A stretch of 9,196 bases of DNA from Planctomycetota bacterium. GTDB lineage: Bacteria > Planctomycetota > Planctomycetia > Pirellulales > Thermoguttaceae. This document shows positions 7,099-9,196 of this stretch, in pieces. The position numbers and the translations under genes were made by a program. Location: NCBI GenBank assembly GCA_023397045.1, contig JAEWUR010000069.1:1-9196 (forward strand), given 5' to 3'. Numbering within the stretch: the first letter of the stretch is position 1; every line of letters begins with the position of its first letter. The notes below the pieces were generated by a model that was not told where the DNA came from, made no database searches, and saw only the letters and a program-made list of their open reading frames with translations.

Positions 7099-8160
7099 CT
7101 ATGTGCAAACCCTTCGGCCGTCTGGTCTCAACCAAATCCCCAGGCAACTCGCCATTGCCAGGAACATGGCGAAGCTCGACGCTTCGGGAACAACCGTCAG
7201 CGTTGCAAAATCGTAGCTGACTCCGCCATTGTTGTATTGATCCAGATAGGTCGAGCCCTCGTTGTCGCGGCACCGCAAACAGACCGTATGCTCCCCGGGT
7301 CCCACACCCAGGGTGGCCAACTGGCTGTAGCTCACCGTGGGCGAGTCGCCGGCTGTCTCGAACGTGCCGTCCCCGTTGAGGTCCCAATCCCGCGTCAGCC
7401 CGGTCCATAGCTGCGTTGCACTGCCGTCCGCGTTGGTGCTCACTTCGTCGGGATCGTACGAGTTGGCGGAACGGAAACGCACGCTTTCGCCCGGCGAAAT
7501 GTAATAATCGCCGTTGGCCTCCGCCACCGTGGGCATTTTCGCTCGGAAGTAATCCAGCACAACGGCCACGCTCAACCTCTCGCCATTGAACAAGCCGTTC
7601 GTAATGACCGTGGCGCCAGTGTCGCCGACGCTTGCCTCCCATTGAGAAGTGACGTGTTGAGAACCCCAGATTGAGTTGGCAATCGCGGCGTCGTAGAACT
7701 GTGCCCGTTGATTGGCGATGGTCCCCGTGAAGTACGAGGAAATCGCCGGCGTTGGCATCGTTGTGTCCGCCCGGAGTTCAATGGAGTTCTGGTACTCATT
7801 CCAGTACGCCACGCCTGGCGTATGACCGGTCGGCACTCCGTCGTCCATCGTCACATGCACCAGGTACGCCAGGCGTCTATCCTCGGAGATCTCGCCCCAT
7901 TTCGAGTTGTACACGTAGCCGCGGGCCGAAATCTCGGGCCATTGGTCGTCTTCCCAACGCTGATTCCCGGACAGATCGGCATCGGCGCATTGGCCGGCGA
8001 CATCGTCTGGAACTAGACCGGCCGCCAAAACAGATGGCCGGACCCACGTGTTGTTAAAGACGTTTTTCCCGGACGAATTGTGTTCGAGGGGCCCCCAACC
8101 CCAAGCCGTGCCGGTTGACGTCAAGACCGTCAAGCATGTCACCGCGATGAATCCTCGCAT
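7099..8160 (-). CDS. Secreted PKD-domain protein with possible Zn-phospholipase-C-like N-terminal half and PEP-CTERM-like tail
   Basis: A 353-residue exported protein. The signal peptide (1-19) ends GTA, which would leave W20 as the mature N-terminus. In zinc-dependent phospholipases C the mature first tryptophan binds zinc. The next residues (GWGPLEH, H27) and a later LVHVTMDDG...GHTP block (H102, D106, H113) resemble that fold's ligand order. The late H...E pair is not evident, so this call is tentative. Residues about 210-323 are a PKD domain (ANGDYY, PGESVRF, DWDLNGDGTFETAGDSPTVS, PGEHTVCLR). The end (324-353) is VPEA, a hydrophobic segment and a basic tail: a variant PEP-CTERM anchor. 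AAGGA lies 8 bases before the ATG. It sits between two paralogous propeller genes, 45 and 64 bases away. The PKD and export calls are firm; enzyme activity is not. Confidence 0.75.
   Translation of the reverse strand: MRGFIAVTCLTVLTSTGTAWGWGPLEHNSSGKNVFNNTWVRPSVLAAGLVPDDVAGQCADADLSGNQRWEDDQWPEISARGYVYNSKWGEISEDRRLAYLVHVTMDDGVPTGHTPGVAYWNEYQNSIELRADTTMPTPAISSYFTGTIANQRAQFYDAAIANSIWGSQHVTSQWEASVGDTGATVITNGLFNGERLSVAVVLDYFRAKMPTVAEANGDYYISPGESVRFRSANSYDPDEVSTNADGSATQLWTGLTRDWDLNGDGTFETAGDSPTVSYSQLATLGVGPGEHTVCLRCRDNEGSTYLDQYNNGGVSYDFATLTVVPEASSFAMFLAMASCLGIWLRPDGRRVCT
7102..7191 (-). other. Variant PEP-CTERM sorting tail (VPEA form)
   Basis: The last 30 residues of the PKD protein: VPEA in place of VPEP, a hydrophobic stretch (FAMFLAMASCLGIWL), then a basic end (RPDGRRVCT). 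In the PEP-CTERM system an exosortase recognises such tails and processes them at the cell surface. The changed fourth residue makes this a weaker match than the tail of the neighbouring propeller. Confidence 0.65.
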
Positions 8161-8168
8161 AGCAAGCG

Positions 8169-8173
8169 TCCTT
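8169..8173 (-). promoter_or_regulatory. Ribosome-binding site of the PKD protein gene
   Basis: AAGGA on the minus strand, 8 bases before the ATG at 8160, in the 45-base gap after the propeller 3 stop. It is the best-spaced Shine-Dalgarno site in the window. Confidence 0.65.
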
Positions 8174-8205
8174 TCCTAGGATTGCATGTTTTCAGGAATT
8201 GCAGT

Positions 8206-9196
8206 TTAATCGCGTGAAACGTGAAAACCGCGTCGCCATCTCCAAAAAAGCAATGATACCGCCATGATCGATAGAAGCAATCCCACGGAAGGTTCCGGCA
8301 CAACTTGAAAACTGTAGATGCTGGCGCCGTCCAGCAAAAACTGCACGGTAACGACTTGTCCCATGAGCGAGGAAAGGTCCGAACTGCCGTCGAACGTGAC
8401 GAGGTGACGCAGCTCGTCGCCGGTGAAAACGTCTGAAAGCTCGAATCCCTCAAATGGATTTCCCTCGGAATTGAGCAACGCCACTTGGATGGCTCCGTCG
8501 AGATCCGTGACGGCATTCATCATGAGACCGCTGCCTTCGAGCGTAAATGGCACCGTGGTTGCAGTGCCCTGATCTTCGGCCGACAGCGCGACGAAACGAT
8601 CCAACGGGAGCGTGGCCAGTCCGATCGACGGGTTGCGAGGCAACCACCAATGCCGCTCCTGGTAGCCCGTGTAGTATATCCAATGTTTGTCCCCATAGGT
8701 TACGATGTCCGATGCCGCGACGATCATATCCTTGTCGAAGCTGCCGTCGGGACCGCGCGGAATCAGAGGGTTGTCGCCATAGACCCATGACGTATCCCAA
8801 TTCGTTCCGTCGCGGCTCGTGCCGATGTAGAAGTTCATCACGTCTTCTTCGTGCCGCGTGTAATGATCGGCCCCGTCGGTTCGCACCTCGAAGGGCGGCT
8901 CGTTTGGATTTTCATAGACCGCCATCATCCCAAAGTGAACGCCCTCGTAGATCGAGTCGGTCATCCCGTAAATCTGGCGACGCAGATATTCGTTCTCTCC
9001 CTCTTGATCAAATTTCCAGTTTTCGACCGTAGTCCACGCGGTCGGATCGGCTTTGACATCGGGATTGACCATCATTCGCGTCCCACGCACGTCCTGTCCA
9101 TTGTCCGCGAAATAATCGGTCCTCGTTAGGAGTCGGTACGTCTGACCTCCCTCATCCCAAAGAAGCTGGTTATAGGTGTCCGACGCTCGGCCCGTG
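8206..9196 (-). CDS. Five-bladed beta-propeller protein with PEP-CTERM anchor (propeller 3, N-terminus beyond right edge)
   Basis: The last 329 complete codons of a propeller protein; about 218 N-terminal residues are missing by comparison with propeller 2. The frame stays open to the right edge, beginning TGRASDTYNQLLWDEG, identical to residues 219-234 of propeller 2. A GTG at 9090 is in frame but internal, because conserved sequence continues upstream of it. Shared blocks include RRQIYGMTD, SFDKDM and HWIYYTGY, and one Asp-box-like turn, SRDGTNW. The beta module near the end (YSFQV) has diverged more than the blades. It ends in VPEP, a hydrophobic helix and WRWRR, a canonical PEP-CTERM signal, so unlike its paralogues this copy should be processed by an exosortase and held at the cell surface or in the matrix. 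It is the most upstream gene visible in the operon; the promoter is outside the window. Confidence 0.88.
   Translation of the reverse strand, partial: TGRASDTYNQLLWDEGGQTYRLLTRTDYFADNGQDVRGTRMMVNPDVKADPTAWTTVENWKFDQEGENEYLRRQIYGMTDSIYEGVHFGMMAVYENPNEPPFEVRTDGADHYTRHEEDVMNFYIGTSRDGTNWDTSWVYGDNPLIPRGPDGSFDKDMIVAASDIVTYGDKHWIYYTGYQERHWWLPRNPSIGLATLPLDRFVALSAEDQGTATTVPFTLEGSGLMMNAVTDLDGAIQVALLNSEGNPFEGFELSDVFTGDELRHLVTFDGSSDLSSLMGQVVTVQFLLDGASIYSFQVVPEPSVGLLLSIMAVSLLFWRWRRGFHVSRD
8209..8301 (-). other. Canonical PEP-CTERM sorting tail
   Basis: The last 31 residues of propeller 3: VPEPSVG, a hydrophobic segment (LLLSIMAVSLLFW) and a basic cluster (RWRR). All three parts of a PEP-CTERM signal are present. 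Such proteins require an exosortase, not encoded in this window, and are common in planctomycetes and other EPS-forming Gram-negative bacteria. Confidence 0.85.

Noticed and set aside
7805..7822. Perfect 7-bp inverted repeat with a 4-base loop, with a similar word near 7863
   Set aside because: It lies inside the PKD-protein coding region, in a conserved-looking block, and is short enough to arise by chance at this GC content.
8206..9090. GTG at 9090 as the start of propeller 3
   Set aside because: The frame continues upstream to the window edge with residues identical to propeller 2, so the GTG codes for an internal valine.

Overview
The window looks like chromosomal DNA of a planctomycete (Pirellulales or a relative). 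It is GC-rich, and every recognisable gene lies on the minus strand. Two exported proteins end in PEP-CTERM-type sorting tails. Three proteins belong to the exported five-bladed-propeller 'glycosidase-like' family that I recall as strongly expanded in planctomycetes (an LLVDDY-like entry strand, DGIHW Asp-box-like turns, and a beta-rich C-terminal module ending in LFAF or YSF). The lineage call is an inference from protein style; no rRNA or marker gene is present.

Layout in the direction of transcription (right to left): (1) a propeller protein whose N-terminus lies beyond the right edge and which ends in a canonical VPEP tail (8206-9196); (2) a secreted protein with a possible zinc-phospholipase-C-like N-terminal half, a PKD domain and a VPEA-type tail (7099-8160); (3) a full-length propeller protein closely related to the first (5466-7034); (4) an exported PHP/CehA-McbA-type metallohydrolase (4290-5450); (5) a uroporphyrinogen-decarboxylase-superfamily protein, probably a methyltransferase-like enzyme (3199-4257); (6) a third, more distant exported propeller protein (1700-3160); (7) an N-acetylneuraminate-lyase-type class I aldolase (770-1678); (8) after a GC-rich hairpin, the N-terminal 230 residues of an MFS transporter that runs off the left edge (1-691).

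The gaps between genes 1 to 7 are only about 15 to 64 bases, so these seven read as one operon whose promoter lies right of the window. The MFS gene may be read through or may be separate, because the 78-base gap before it holds a perfect 9-bp-stem hairpin.

Working model (inference): exported propeller enzymes and the metallohydrolase act on a glycan or modified sugar outside the cytoplasm. The MFS protein imports a released sugar acid, and the lyase cleaves it to pyruvate plus an aldose. The cytoplasmic URO-D-like protein may remove or transfer a methyl group. The window shows no TonB/SusCD system, regulator, exosortase or corrinoid protein, so the substrate cannot be fixed from sequence alone. 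I see no RNA genes, CRISPR arrays, transposases or gene-free stretches over 300 bases.
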